Below, piece after piece: positions 25,810 through 35,784 of a stretch of 64,000 bases of DNA. The notes under the pieces were generated by a model, which saw only the letters and a list, made by a program, of their open reading frames with translations, was not told where the DNA came from and searched no databases. Position numbers and translations under genes: made by a program. Positions within the stretch are counted from its first letter, which is position 1. Every line of letters starts with the position of its first letter. The stretch is taken from contig URRB01000013.1 of the NCBI GenBank assembly GCA_900550195.1, positions 7,285-71,284 of the forward strand, given 5' to 3'. The DNA comes from an uncultured Collinsella sp. GTDB lineage: Bacteria > Actinomycetota > Coriobacteriia > Coriobacteriales > Coriobacteriaceae.

Positions 25810-26688
25810 ATGACTGCAGAAGATAAGGCAAAGAACGCTGGCAAGGTCGCGCTCGTTTTGGAGGGCGGTAGTTTTCGCGGGCAGTTTACTGCGGGCGTGC
25901 TCGACGTTCTCATGGAGGCCGGCGTCGAGATTCCGGCGGTCTACGGTGTATCGGCCGGCGCCCTCAACGGCGTGAACTACAAGTCGCACCAGATCGGCCG
26001 TGCCAACCGCATCAACCTGGCTTTCTGCAATGACAACCGCTTCATGGGCGCCGCATCGTTTGCGTCCACGGGCTCTATTGTGGGTTACGACTTTATCTTC
26101 AACGATGTCCAGGACCGCCTAGATCCCTTTGACAACGAGACGTTCGACGCAAGCCCCATCGAGATGTACGCCGTCGCGACGGACATGCTTTTTGGAACCG
26201 CCACGTACCTGCCGGTCAAAAGCGCCGTACTTGACCTCGACGCTGTTCGCGCCTCGACGTCGCTGCCGCTGGTGACGCCGCCGGTCGAGATTGACGGGCA
26301 CAAATACGTCGACGGCGGCGTAGCCGATTCGGTCCCCATCGAGCATGTGCTCGAGGAGGCGGGCTTCGATCGCGCGGTTGTCATTGTCACGCAGGACCGC
26401 TCGTACGAGAAAAAGCCCTACGAGTTTTTGCCGGCCGCGCGTGCGCGTTATGCCGACTACCCCTATCTGCTCGAGGCTATCGAGACGCGCCACGACCGTT
26501 ACAACATCCAGCGTATGCACCTGTGGAAGTATGAGCGCGAGGGCCGCGCGTTGGTCGTCGCTCCGCAAAAGCCGGTCGAGGTCGGCCATGTCGAGCACGA
26601 TTCGGCAAAGCTTTTGGACCTGTATATCCAGGGTCGTCAGGAGGCAAAGCGCCTGCTCGCGGAAATCCAAGAGTTCGTTGAGCGCTAG
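25810..26688 (+). CDS. Patatin-like phospholipase family protein
   Basis: 292-residue lipid acyl hydrolase of the bacterial patatin family, likely cytoplasmic or membrane-associated. The oxyanion loop is EGGSFRGQFTAGVLD, with Ser where many members have Gly (GGGxRG). The nucleophile elbow is GVSAG and the catalytic Asp is in DGGVADSVPI. Start ATG 25810 follows CAGGAGG. Length is typical of the YjjU-like subgroup. Single gene, with the tandem repeat upstream and the ribosomal operon downstream. Confidence 0.93.
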   Translation: MTAEDKAKNAGKVALVLEGGSFRGQFTAGVLDVLMEAGVEIPAVYGVSAGALNGVNYKSHQIGRANRINLAFCNDNRFMGAASFASTGSIVGYDFIFNDVQDRLDPFDNETFDASPIEMYAVATDMLFGTATYLPVKSAVLDLDAVRASTSLPLVTPPVEIDGHKYVDGGVADSVPIEHVLEEAGFDRAVVIVTQDRSYEKKPYEFLPAARARYADYPYLLEAIETRHDRYNIQRMHLWKYEREGRALVVAPQKPVEVGHVEHDSAKLLDLYIQGRQEAKRLLAEIQEFVER

Positions 26689-26787
26689 CGACGGCGAACC
26701 CTCAAATAATGACAACAGCTAAAGAGCTGGAAAATCACGGCTCGTGGATGACATGTGCAGAAACTCTGGTCGGAGCCAAAATACCTG

Positions 26788-26816
26788 TTGACTCGTACGG
26801 CGAGCGGGGTAATATG
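26788..26816 (+). promoter_or_regulatory. Promoter of rplM-rpsI
   Basis: TTGACT (26788-26793), 17-bp spacer, AATATG (26811-26816; TAATAT one base earlier). Leader of ~60 nt before the L13 start. Confidence 0.7.
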
Positions 26817-26881
26817 GACGGGTTACTTGCAGAGCCCCGTGAATCTCTGTAACAACACGTACTGTACATGGAGGAGTCTAA

Positions 26882-27325
26882 GTGATTTCGAAATCGACTC
26901 ACTACGCCAAGCAGGGCGAGGTCCAGCGCAACTGGGTTCTCGTCGACGCCGATGGTGCTGTCCTGGGCCGTCTTGCCACCCAGATCGCAATGATCCTGCG
27001 CGGTAAGAACAAGCCCCAGTTCACGCCCAACAGCGACTGCGGCGACTTCGTTGTCGTCATCAACGCCGATAAGGTCCAGCTTACCGGTAACAAGGCCGAC
27101 ACGAAGACCTATTATCGCCACAGCGGCTACAACGGCGGCCTCAAGGCTGAGAGCTTCCGCCAGGCTATGGAGAAGCACCCGGAGAAGGTCATCGAGCGCG
27201 CCGTTCGCGGTATGCTGCCCAAGACCACCCTCGGCCGTGCCCAGATGACCAAGCTTAAGGTCTACGCTGGTGCCGAGCATCCGCATGCTGCCCAGAACCC
27301 CACGAAGATTGAGCTGGAGGCTTAA
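26882..27325 (+). CDS. rplM: 50S ribosomal protein L13
   Basis: 147-residue large-subunit protein. GTG start at 26882 after GGAGGAG. It has the family signatures NWVLVDADGAVLGRLATQIA, GDFVVVINADKVQLTGNK and VRGMLPKTTLGR. rpsI starts 2 bp after the stop, the conserved L13-S9 operon. Confidence 0.98.
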   Translation: MISKSTHYAKQGEVQRNWVLVDADGAVLGRLATQIAMILRGKNKPQFTPNSDCGDFVVVINADKVQLTGNKADTKTYYRHSGYNGGLKAESFRQAMEKHPEKVIERAVRGMLPKTTLGRAQMTKLKVYAGAEHPHAAQNPTKIELEA

Positions 27326-27327
27326 AG

Positions 27328-27723
<396 letters not shown>

Positions 27724-27754
27724 GGTTTTATCTCCTTTCGAGATACAATGTACA

Positions 27755-27797
27755 AGCGGGGCCTGCCGATTCCTCGGCGGGTCCCGCTTTTCTTTTT
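27755..27797 (+). terminator. Terminator of rplM-rpsI
   Basis: AGCGGGGCC..CCTCGGCGGGTCCCGCTTTTCTTTTT: GC-rich stem followed by a T-rich run. Confidence 0.85.
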
Positions 27798-27846
27798 CGA
27801 CTAGGGCGGGCGGTTGTATATCGCCTGCTAGGGAAGGAGCGATCCT

Positions 27847-29184
27847 ATGCCCCAGAACATCTTCGGTACCGACGGCGTCCGTGGCGTCGCCAACGCCGAT
27901 CTTTCGTGCGAACTCGCGTTTCGCCTGGGTCGCGCGGCGACCAAGTTTCTTGGTCCGGACATCTGCATCGGCCGTGACACGCGCCTTTCGGGCACCATGC
28001 TCGAGAGCGCTCTGACCGCCGGCATTATGGCCGAGGGCGGCCGTCCGCATTGCTGCGGCGTTATCCCCACGCCCGCCGTGGCGCTGCTCACTGTTCAAAA
28101 CGAGCTCGATGGCGGCATCGTCATCTCCGCTTCGCACAATCCGCCGGAGTTCAACGGCATCAAGTTCTTTAGCCGCAAGGGCATGAAGCTTCCCGACGCG
28201 GTCGAGGAAGAGATCAGCGCCTGGGTTATGTCCGAGGAAGCCATGGCTGCCGATGCGCTGCCGACCGGTGCCGGCGTGGGCCACATTATCAAGATGAAGG
28301 ACGCTCGCAAGGCATACGTCGACCACGCCATCGATACGCTTGATGGCCTGAGGCTCGACGGCCTAGTCGTTGCCGTCGACTGCGGTCACGGTGCTTCCTG
28401 CCAGACTACGCCCGCCGCGCTGCAGCGCCTGGGTGCCACGGTCCATGCCATCAACACCGATTACTGCGGCACCGACATTAACGTTGAGTGCGGCTCTACG
28501 CACCTCGAGCCCCTGCGCGAGCTCGTGCTGCGCACCCATGCTGACATCGGTCTGGCCCACGACGGCGACGCCGACCGCGTGCTGTTCGTGGACAGCGAGG
28601 GCAATGAGATCGACGGTGACTACATCCTGGCTATCTGCGGTTCTGACCTCGCCGCTCGCGGCAAGCTCGCCAACTCCGAGATCGTCTCGACCGTCATGTG
28701 CAACCTGGGCTTCTCCATCGCTATGAAGGAACAGGGCTTCGAGATGGTCCAGACCGCCGTGGGCGACCGCTACGTTCTGGAGCGCATGCTCGCGGACGGC
28801 GCCGTCATCGGCGGCGAACAGTCCGGCCACATCATCTTCCTGGAGCACAACACCACCGGTGACGGCTTGGTGACGGCTCTGCAGCTGCTGGCCGTGCTCA
28901 AGCGCACCGGTCGTACCCTCACCGACCTTGCCGGCATTATGAAGAAGTACCCGCAGGTGCTCGTCAACGTGCATTCCGACAACAAGGCTGGTCTGGACGA
29001 TTGCCAGCCCATCTGGGATGCCGTCGCTGCTGCCGAGAAGGAGCTTGACGGCCGCGGCCGCATTCTGGTGCGCCCGAGCGGTACCGAGCCGCTGGTCCGC
29101 GTGATGGCCGAGGCCGAGACGCACGAGCTGACCCAGCGCGTTGTCGACGACATCGTCGAGGTTGTCAAGCGCGAACTTCCCTAA
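27847..29184 (+). CDS. glmM: Phosphoglucosamine mutase
   Basis: 445 residues. Converts glucosamine-6-phosphate to glucosamine-1-phosphate for UDP-GlcNAc and peptidoglycan synthesis. It opens with FGTDGVRGVAN, has the phosphoserine loop ISASHNPPEFNG, the metal loop DGDADRVLF, the sugar loop GGEQSGHIIF and the phosphate-binding RPSGTEPLVRVM. Start ATG follows GGAAGGAG. It shares a neighbourhood with the PTS EIIA gene and nagB, which draws on the same glucosamine-6-phosphate pool. Confidence 0.97.
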   Translation: MPQNIFGTDGVRGVANADLSCELAFRLGRAATKFLGPDICIGRDTRLSGTMLESALTAGIMAEGGRPHCCGVIPTPAVALLTVQNELDGGIVISASHNPPEFNGIKFFSRKGMKLPDAVEEEISAWVMSEEAMAADALPTGAGVGHIIKMKDARKAYVDHAIDTLDGLRLDGLVVAVDCGHGASCQTTPAALQRLGATVHAINTDYCGTDINVECGSTHLEPLRELVLRTHADIGLAHDGDADRVLFVDSEGNEIDGDYILAICGSDLAARGKLANSEIVSTVMCNLGFSIAMKEQGFEMVQTAVGDRYVLERMLADGAVIGGEQSGHIIFLEHNTTGDGLVTALQLLAVLKRTGRTLTDLAGIMKKYPQVLVNVHSDNKAGLDDCQPIWDAVAAAEKELDGRGRILVRPSGTEPLVRVMAEAETHELTQRVVDDIVEVVKRELP

Positions 29185-29255
29185 TGGTCAAAAACCGTTG
29201 CCAAGTGGTAAACTGTTAAGGTTATTTTGATTGATTGGTATGTCCGAGGGGGAGC

Positions 29256-29753
29256 ATGTTCACTAAAGTCCTAAGGTCTTTTGGTATGCGTGGTCGAGTC
29301 CTTACGCTGGATGCTCCCATCTCGGGCGATGTCATTCCGCTTTCCGAGGTAAACGACCAGACGTTTGCCACCGGCCTTTTGGGCCAGGGCGTGGCGATTC
29401 GGCCCACCGGAACGCGTGTGATTGCACCGGCTGATGCCAAGGTCGAGGCCATTTTTCCCACGGGACACGCTGTTGCGCTTAACACGGTCGATGGCTTGGA
29501 CGTGCTCATCCACGTTGGTTTGGACACTGTTCAGCTCGAGGGCAAGCACTTTACCGTACATGCGCAAGTGGGTGACATCGTCCATAAGGGCGATGTACTC
29601 ATTGAGTTCGATCGCGAGGCAATTGCTGCCGAGGGCTACGATGTGACGGTTCCCATCTTGGTGTGCAACTCCGTTGAGTTCTCGAGTATCAAGGGCTCCG
29701 TTGGCGTGCATGTCGAAGAGATGGACCAACTCATCGTTGCTCGCGAGCGCTAG
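29256..29753 (+). CDS. crr: PTS glucose-type EIIA protein
   Basis: 165-residue phosphocarrier of the glucose-family phosphotransferase system, passing phosphate from HPr to an EIIB domain. The active His is H86 in LIHVGLDTVQL, and the second conserved His lies in ALNTV-preceding PTGHAV. Start ATG 29256 after GAGGGGGAG; an in-frame upstream start at 29235 lacks a site. It is a stand-alone EIIA, as in Gram-negative Crr, so it may serve several permeases and have a regulatory role. The symbol is by analogy. Confidence 0.9.
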   Translation: MFTKVLRSFGMRGRVLTLDAPISGDVIPLSEVNDQTFATGLLGQGVAIRPTGTRVIAPADAKVEAIFPTGHAVALNTVDGLDVLIHVGLDTVQLEGKHFTVHAQVGDIVHKGDVLIEFDREAIAAEGYDVTVPILVCNSVEFSSIKGSVGVHVEEMDQLIVARER

Positions 29754-30024
29754 CAAGTGCACGTGGCCATTAGCCTACAATTCAAACACGTTTACGGAGG
29801 GCGCCCTTGAAAGAGGACGCCCTCCGTGGCAAGATGGGATTTGTCCGAGGCTAAACAGCTTTGGGTCACCGTGGACGGGCAGGGGCCTCGACGCGGTTAG
29901 ACACGAGACACATACATTACGCGACCTCGCCCTGGTGGTCGCACACGTTGGTTGCGGCCGACGCGGGCCGCGGGCAAGTGCTTGTAAGGGAGCCTTGCCT
30001 CTCTTGTACGAGAAAGGACGCGTA
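29754..30024 (+). other. 271-bp structured leader upstream of nagB
   Basis: No ORF. Several dyads are visible: CGGAGGGCG..CGCCCTCCG (29794-29827), CGAGGC..GCCTCG, GCGACC..GGTCGC and GCGGCC/GACGCG/GGCCGC. It could be a regulatory leader RNA. It does not match a riboswitch or glmS ribozyme consensus that I know. Confidence 0.45.
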
Positions 30025-30753
30025 ATGAAGATCATTAAAGCTAAAGACTACGAGGATATGAGCCGCAAGGCCGCTAATATCATCTCGGCCCAGGTTATCC
30101 TCAAGCCCGACTGTGTGCTGGGCCTTGCCACCGGCTCCACCCCGATCGGTGCCTACAAGCAGCTCGCTGCTTGGTACGAGAAGGGCGACGTCGACTTTGC
30201 CGAGGTCAGCACCTACAACCTGGACGAGTATCGCGGCCTTTCGCACGACGATCCCCAGAGCTATCACTACTTCATGCGCGAGAACTTCTTCGATCACATC
30301 AACATCGACCTGAACAACACGCATGTGCCCGACGGTTCCAACCCCGACGCCGCCGCTGCCTGCTCTGAGTACGACAAGATCGTCGCCGACGCCGGTTACC
30401 CGGATCTGCAGCTGCTCGGCATTGGCAACAACGGCCACATCGGCTTCAACGAGCCCGATGACCACTTCTCCAAGGGCACGCACTGCGTCGACCTCACCGA
30501 GAGCACCATTCAGGCCAACAGCCGCCTGTTCGACAGTATCGACGATGTTCCCCGTCAGGCCTACACCATGGGTACCCAGACCATCATGTATGCCCGCATG
30601 ATCCTGGTCGTCGCCAACGGCGAGGCCAAGGCTCAGGCCGTGCATGACATGTGCTATGGTCCGGTTACGCCCGAGTGCCCGGCTTCGATCCTGCAGCTGC
30701 ACACCAACTGCGTTGTCGTTGCCGACGAGGCCGCCCTTTCGCTCTGCGAGTAG
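30025..30753 (+). CDS. nagB: Glucosamine-6-phosphate deaminase
   Basis: 242 residues. Isomerises and deaminates glucosamine-6-phosphate to fructose-6-phosphate and ammonia. LGLATGSTPIGAYKQL, STYNLDEYRGL, LLGIGNNGHIGFNEP and the C-terminal GPVTPECPASILQLH are family signatures. Start ATG 30025 after GAAAGGA; the frame runs back to 29674 without coding character. With EIIA upstream it suggests amino-sugar uptake and catabolism, although no nagA or permease is in the window. Confidence 0.96.
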   Translation: MKIIKAKDYEDMSRKAANIISAQVILKPDCVLGLATGSTPIGAYKQLAAWYEKGDVDFAEVSTYNLDEYRGLSHDDPQSYHYFMRENFFDHINIDLNNTHVPDGSNPDAAAACSEYDKIVADAGYPDLQLLGIGNNGHIGFNEPDDHFSKGTHCVDLTESTIQANSRLFDSIDDVPRQAYTMGTQTIMYARMILVVANGEAKAQAVHDMCYGPVTPECPASILQLHTNCVVVADEAALSLCE

Positions 30754-31201
30754 CGCGAATCCTGCAGCTCGACATAGCCTTGCCTAAGGCCTCCGCTTTG
30801 CGGGGGCCTTTTTGCTATCCCTTTTTGCCCATTTGACCAAAAACTTGCCGCAAGCTTGACGAATGCCGGATGCCCAACAGCTTGATTCATTCCATATCAG
30901 ATTCTATGCAAAAATGCCACTAAAAGGTCGTAGACGGTAGCGGGTGCTAGGCGAGTTGAATGACATGGCTGAACCTTGTTCATCTGCGTTACACTGCCGC
31001 TTGGATGGGACAAGCTGACAAGCTCATTTACCTGCTTAAAGACCGATTAGTCGGGGGATTAATAACAATCGGCCCTCGCTGTACAAAAACTTGCCGCTTT
31101 CGTACCAAAAGACAACCTAAAACACAAGGTCGCTCTATTCATAGCGCGGCTTGTATTGTCTTGCGGCTACAGTGTCCATACGGTCGAGTTGAGGAGCGGG
31201 C
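30754..31201. other. 448-bp gap upstream of the large regulator
   Basis: Contains the nagB terminator (30785-30813) and a 13-base direct repeat AAAAACTTGCCGC at 30839-30851 and 31085-31097. Otherwise AT-richer, with no ORF or clear promoter. Confidence 0.6.
30785..30813 (+). terminator. nagB terminator
   Basis: AAGGCCTCCGC / TTTG / CGGGGGCCTT then TTTG. Confidence 0.88.
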
Positions 31202-34201
31202 ATGGTAAACGATTTGAGCGGTATAGACGACCTCGAGCTGATGCCGCTGGGCGGAGGCTATATGGTGCGACGCGAACGCTTGATGAATGAGCTTATCGCC
31301 AAGGGCCGAAAGGCCGGCATCGTGGTTCTTTATGCGCCCGACGGGTTTGGGAAGACCTCGGTGCTGCTGCAGTACACCCATGAGGTTAAATGCGACCCGA
31401 CGCGAGGCCCCGTGCGGATTATCGAGGCGGATCGCGCCATTGGGCGCGAGGTGTTTATGCAGCTCGAGGTGGTTACCGAAGAACTCAAAGACAAACCGCA
31501 CTCCCTTATCGCGATTGATAATGTGCCAAACCTCGATCAGCACGATACCGAAGACCTCATCGACAGGATTCGCGGCCTGCGCGCTATGGGGGTAGGGGTC
31601 TTTATCTCCTGCCGTCCTTCAAATCGTCAGCTGATTCATGGGCTGGGCGATTCGGTTAAGATCAATGCGCAGATGCTTAAGGTGCATGCCTTTGAGTATT
31701 CGGCGTGGGCATCGGCGTTTTCGATCAGCACATCGCTCGACTTTTATCAGCTCACGCAGGGCGTGCCCGAGCTCGTTTCGGCATTGCAGACGGGTCTGTA
31801 TGGCCAAGGTGACGTAGCCGGTCTGCTCGAAAACGAGATTGTCAACGTATATGGCGCGGCACTTGCCGATCTGGCTTCGCTCGACAATAATGCGCTGTTT
31901 TGCGTGGCATGTCTCATGGTTTTGATGGGCGAGGGCAATATCGCAGAACTCGAGGCCTGTGGGGTGAGGCTGTCGATGGTCGACCAGTCCTATTTTGTGC
32001 GCGACTACCCGATCTTTGGCTTGGATCCCGCCGAGCGGAGTTTTACGTGTCTGGGCACGGAGGATAACGGACGCTTGCGCTTGCGTAAGTTGGTGGCCGA
32101 GGTTCGCCCCGAACTTGTTCCGAGGGCGGCCCGGATTTTGCTTAAGGCGGGCCGATGCGATGCGGCGATGGGCCTGGCGGACGCCTTTTTGGACCGTGAA
32201 GCGGTCCTTGAACTTGCTGGGCAGTATGGGGTCGATCTGGCTCTGACGGGGCACGGGGCCGATATCTGCCGAGCGGCGCTGGGCACGATCGATGCCGACG
32301 ATCCGGCTCCAGAGCCAACGCCTGCCGAAGCGCTTGGCGTATATCTGGCAGCGGTCAGCGTGTCCAATACAAAGCTCGCTCGCTATATGGCATCGGTCAT
32401 CGAGCGCGGGGGCGAACGGGCGGCCTGCGAAATAGACCCCGTTTCATGGAGGGTGGCCCAGACACTGACGGCTGTTTGCTATGGGGACAACGGGCTTGGG
32501 CTCCCTACGAACCTGGCCGTGCCAGAAATCGAGACATCCCATACCGCACTCGATATGTTGTCTGCGCATATCGAGGTCAAGCGATACCTGACCGAACGAG
32601 GAGATGACGGCGACGTTCTACAGCAGCTCAAAACGAGCAAGGCCTACGACTGCGAGCTCGACATCGCGGGGATTGTTATACGGGCCGATAGTATGCTGGT
32701 GGAGCTCTTTGACGGGTCGTTTGCGGGAACCGACGAGCGCGACGACGAGATGACGGTGGTGCGGGAGGCGCTCGACGTACGTGGGCTTAAGGCGATGGCT
32801 ATCTGGGTGCGCATGGTGTTGGCGGCACGGCGGCTCCTTTCCGGCTTGCCGGTAACCGACGATGCGGCGTTCAACGAGCTCGATCGTTTTGCCGTGCGCA
32901 TGCGCGACAACCAGATTCAGCTGTTTGGCCTGTTGTTAGAAGGCTGGCAGTCGCTGGCAGAGGGACGGCCGGTTAATGCAAAGTTCCGTGCGGTCCAAGT
33001 GCTCAAACTTGCCGAGGAGTCGATTGCGTACATGCGCGATAACGCATTGCTGCTGGAGCGCGCAGCGTATCTGCGAAATACATCGATGGTTTCGGTGCGC
33101 GAGGAAGCGGAGCTACTCGATATAAGCCAGACGCAGGTTGGTGGAGCAGAAGCCTGGATGGTGGCGCTGCATTTGGCCTGTGCGGGGCGAGATAGCGATC
33201 TTGCGGCCTGGATGTCCATGAATCGTGCGGGGATTCTAGAGCCATCGTATCGGCTCTTTGCGCGCCTTGCCATGCATTGTCTGGGCGAGCCGGCGGGCAG
33301 GATACGCAAGAAGCTTCCCGTGCGCGAGCTGTCGCGGTACTCGCTGCGCGACGATTTGGAAGGGGAGGGCGAGCGCCTGTTCCAGGCCGGCGAGGTTGAA
33401 GCCGTCGATACCATCGACCATATCGAGATTCGCATGTTTGGTGCGTTTCGCGCCGAGCGCGACGGGTTTCCCATCACGGATAAAATGTGGCGCCGCAAGA
33501 AGGCGGCGACGCTTGCCGAGCGGCTTGCACTGGGCATGGATGCGCTCGTCGATCGTGAGACGCTGGCCATGGAGCTGTGGCCCCATGCCGAGTTCAATAG
33601 CGCCCGCAACAACCTGTACTCGACGATATCGCGCTTGCGGTCGGCTTTGGGGCCGACGCCGGATGGCAAGTCGTGTGTGCTCATCCAAAATGAATGCATC
33701 GGACTCAACAGCGACTACGTCAAGACCGATGTACGGCTGTTCGACCAGATAAGCCGCGAGGTTTTGGGAAATCGCACGGGTGCGCGCGGGCCCCATTTAG
33801 TTGAGCTGTGCCTTAAGATTGAGCAGCTTTATGCCGGACCGCTGTATGTTCCCAATGGCTGTAATCCCACCTACTTTTTGCGCATGCGGCGCATTATGCA
33901 GTCAAAGTACATCGATTGCATGATTAAGGGAGCAAATGCCGCTCTAGAAGAAAACGATCTGCAGTCGGCGATTTGGCTGGCGGAGTCGGGGCTTCGACAG
34001 GAAACGGCGCGTGAGGATATGGTGCGCTGCGCCATGCGCGTCTACAGTGCGGCGGGGCGGCGGCGCGATATCGTCGAGCTGTACAGCGGGCATATGCACC
34101 ACCTGAGGGAGCAGGTCAATGGCGTGCCCGAGCCCGAGACGCGGCGTCTATACGAGCGCTTGGTGGAGGGGCGGCTCAATCGCGTGCTGGTCGAGCGATA
34201 A
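31202..34201 (+). CDS. Large STAND-type transcriptional regulator with C-terminal winged helix and BTAD domain
   Basis: 999 residues. Start ATG 31202 after GAGGAG. The N-terminal part resembles MalT/STAND ATPases: P-loop APDGFGKTSV (residues ~45-54) and a Walker B-like LIAIDNVPNLDQHD. A long helical middle region of repeat-like segments follows. Residues ~740-840 form an OmpR/SARP-type winged helix (IRMFGAFRAERDGFPI, then RNNLYSTISRLRSALG). Residues ~845-995 form a bacterial transcriptional activation (BTAD) domain. In most SARP regulators this DNA-binding unit is N-terminal; here it is at the C terminus, as in some Coriobacteriia regulators. Nothing adjacent is an obvious target, so it may act globally. 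The inducer is unknown. Confidence 0.88.
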   Translation: MVNDLSGIDDLELMPLGGGYMVRRERLMNELIAKGRKAGIVVLYAPDGFGKTSVLLQYTHEVKCDPTRGPVRIIEADRAIGREVFMQLEVVTEELKDKPHSLIAIDNVPNLDQHDTEDLIDRIRGLRAMGVGVFISCRPSNRQLIHGLGDSVKINAQMLKVHAFEYSAWASAFSISTSLDFYQLTQGVPELVSALQTGLYGQGDVAGLLENEIVNVYGAALADLASLDNNALFCVACLMVLMGEGNIAELEACGVRLSMVDQSYFVRDYPIFGLDPAERSFTCLGTEDNGRLRLRKLVAEVRPELVPRAARILLKAGRCDAAMGLADAFLDREAVLELAGQYGVDLALTGHGADICRAALGTIDADDPAPEPTPAEALGVYLAAVSVSNTKLARYMASVIERGGERAACEIDPVSWRVAQTLTAVCYGDNGLGLPTNLAVPEIETSHTALDMLSAHIEVKRYLTERGDDGDVLQQLKTSKAYDCELDIAGIVIRADSMLVELFDGSFAGTDERDDEMTVVREALDVRGLKAMAIWVRMVLAARRLLSGLPVTDDAAFNELDRFAVRMRDNQIQLFGLLLEGWQSLAEGRPVNAKFRAVQVLKLAEESIAYMRDNALLLERAAYLRNTSMVSVREEAELLDISQTQVGGAEAWMVALHLACAGRDSDLAAWMSMNRAGILEPSYRLFARLAMHCLGEPAGRIRKKLPVRELSRYSLRDDLEGEGERLFQAGEVEAVDTIDHIEIRMFGAFRAERDGFPITDKMWRRKKAATLAERLALGMDALVDRETLAMELWPHAEFNSARNNLYSTISRLRSALGPTPDGKSCVLIQNECIGLNSDYVKTDVRLFDQISREVLGNRTGARGPHLVELCLKIEQLYAGPLYVPNGCNPTYFLRMRRIMQSKYIDCMIKGANAALEENDLQSAIWLAESGLRQETAREDMVRCAMRVYSAAGRRRDIVELYSGHMHHLREQVNGVPEPETRRLYERLVEGRLNRVLVER

Positions 34202-34202
34202 A

Positions 34203-34234
34203 AAACGGGCGCCCGAAGTACTTGGGCACCCGTA
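34203..34234 (-). terminator. Terminator of yhbY (minus strand)
   Basis: Read on the minus strand: CGGGTGCCC / AAGTACTTC / GGGCGCCCG then TTTTTT. It abuts the stop codon of the plus-strand regulator, so it may serve both convergent genes. Confidence 0.85.
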
Positions 34235-34270
34235 AGCTTGCTATGTGTTGGATCGCCGGATCATTGGCTC

Positions 34271-34570
34271 TTAGACGAGCTTGATCTTCTCGATGTCCTT
34301 GCGCGAGGACTCGCGATACAGTGAGAACTTGCGGCCGATGACCTGGACGACCTCGGCGTGGCAACGCTCGGCGAGCTCCTCGGCGGCCTCGCGGGCGGAA
34401 AGGCTGGAGCCATCGAGCACGGAGCACTTAACGAGCTCGTGCTTCTCCAGGTAGGCGACCGTCTGCTCGACGGTGCCCTCGTTGACGTCGGACTTGCCGA
34501 TGATGATGGCGGGGTTGAGGTGATGGGCCATGCTGCGAAGCTGCTTGACCTGTGCTCCTGTCAGTGCCAT
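34271..34570 (-). CDS. yhbY: YhbY-family RNA-binding protein (CRM domain)
   Basis: 99 residues. LTGAQVKQLRSMAHHLNPAIIIGKSDV and LVKCSVLDGSS, with the closing VVQVIGRKFSLYRES, match the CRM-domain YhbY family that binds pre-50S ribosomal particles. The usual GxxG loop reads GKSD here. Single gene on the minus strand, convergent with the large regulator. Confidence 0.93.
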   Translation of the reverse strand: MALTGAQVKQLRSMAHHLNPAIIIGKSDVNEGTVEQTVAYLEKHELVKCSVLDGSSLSAREAAEELAERCHAEVVQVIGRKFSLYRESSRKDIEKIKLV

Positions 34571-34728
34571 GGGTTCTCGCTTTCTATGTATGGGGCGCCC
34601 CGCGACGGGGCCTTAATCTACGTGAGCTGTCCCACGATAGCGCAGGAACGGCGTGGTGTGGAGCGCGTTTGCCCAGTTCAAAAAGAATGCGGATGCCGAG
34701 TGAGTGGGCGGTGCGGGCTGCGAACAGG

Positions 34729-35616
34729 CTATGAGCTGGGCGCAGAGACCGGCTCCCATGCAATAAACGCCCAACGAACCTTACGAACATGATCGAGCAT
34801 ATAGCGCCCCTGCGGCACGCCCTTGGAGCCCGGCTCGCCGGCATGGGGGTTCTCGATCATGTGTTGGGCGATGTAGTCGCGCAGACGGTCGACCTTATCT
34901 TCGTTGCCATGCTCGAGCATACGAGAAAAGTCCGCCACACCTGCCTCAAGGCTATCGAAGGTGTCGCGACGAGGCGATTCAAAGTACGTAACCTGCGGCA
35001 GGGCACCCATCTGAATGAGGATATTAAAAGCATACACAAAGCCATTACTGCAGGTAACCGAGGCACCGATAGCGTTCATCAAGTGCAGATCATAGCGCGG
35101 GCTGGAGTTAGCGACCATCGTGACAGCACAACGCCGACGAGCCGTACGATCAAGCTTGGCAAGCGCGCCTTTTAGGTTGGTCGTGGTGACAGAGCGACTG
35201 GCAAAGGCAACATCTACCGCTTTCGCGACCGGTCCAACCAAATTCCAGTCATCATCCCAAGCAAGCTCAAGCGGCGTAATAAGATCCTCGAGCCCGTAAT
35301 ACTCAATGCCGGCATCAAGCGTGCCCAGCATGGCGGGGGAGAAATCAGCCGCAATCACAGGATGCCCGTCTTGCGCAAGCGGAATAGCAATCGACCCAGC
35401 CCCACACCCCATATCAAGCACCGATTCACCAGGCTCAAGAGCCAGCAATTTCATAAAATCCCGGGCATACGGAGCAGTCTCAAGAGGTCGAAAATGTCGA
35501 GCCCGCTTATCCCATTCAAAAGAATCATCAGCCCGATGCCGAGCGGCCTGCAGACGCATCCACTCCTGATTCCAATCAGCAGAAAGAAGCTCAGAGCGAG
35601 CATCCCCATCAACCAC
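34729..35616 (-). CDS. Class I SAM-dependent methyltransferase
   Basis: 295 residues. GTG start at 35616 with AGGAGG seven bases upstream. Motif I is ESVLDMGCGAGSIAIPLA, followed by acidic motif II VIAADFSPAML, which binds SAM. The C-terminal half is not diagnostic (SPRYDLHLMNAIGASVTC). The neighbourhood gives no substrate, and N- or O-methylation of a small molecule is as likely as any other role. Confidence 0.88.
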   Translation of the reverse strand: MVDGDARSELLSADWNQEWMRLQAARHRADDSFEWDKRARHFRPLETAPYARDFMKLLALEPGESVLDMGCGAGSIAIPLAQDGHPVIAADFSPAMLGTLDAGIEYYGLEDLITPLELAWDDDWNLVGPVAKAVDVAFASRSVTTTNLKGALAKLDRTARRRCAVTMVANSSPRYDLHLMNAIGASVTCSNGFVYAFNILIQMGALPQVTYFESPRRDTFDSLEAGVADFSRMLEHGNEDKVDRLRDYIAQHMIENPHAGEPGSKGVPQGRYMLDHVRKVRWAFIAWEPVSAPSS

Positions 35617-35784
35617 GGGCTAACCTCCTAGCAACAAAAAAGCGACTCCCCCCAAAAGAAGAGCCGCAACCAGCATATATCAGAAAAGAACCGTTCCAAC
35701 GCCAAACCGCCCTCACAACCAAGGCGGGCAGGAGCGAAGCGACTGCCATACGGGATAGAACCCAACTGAGGTCCCGTTGTGCGG

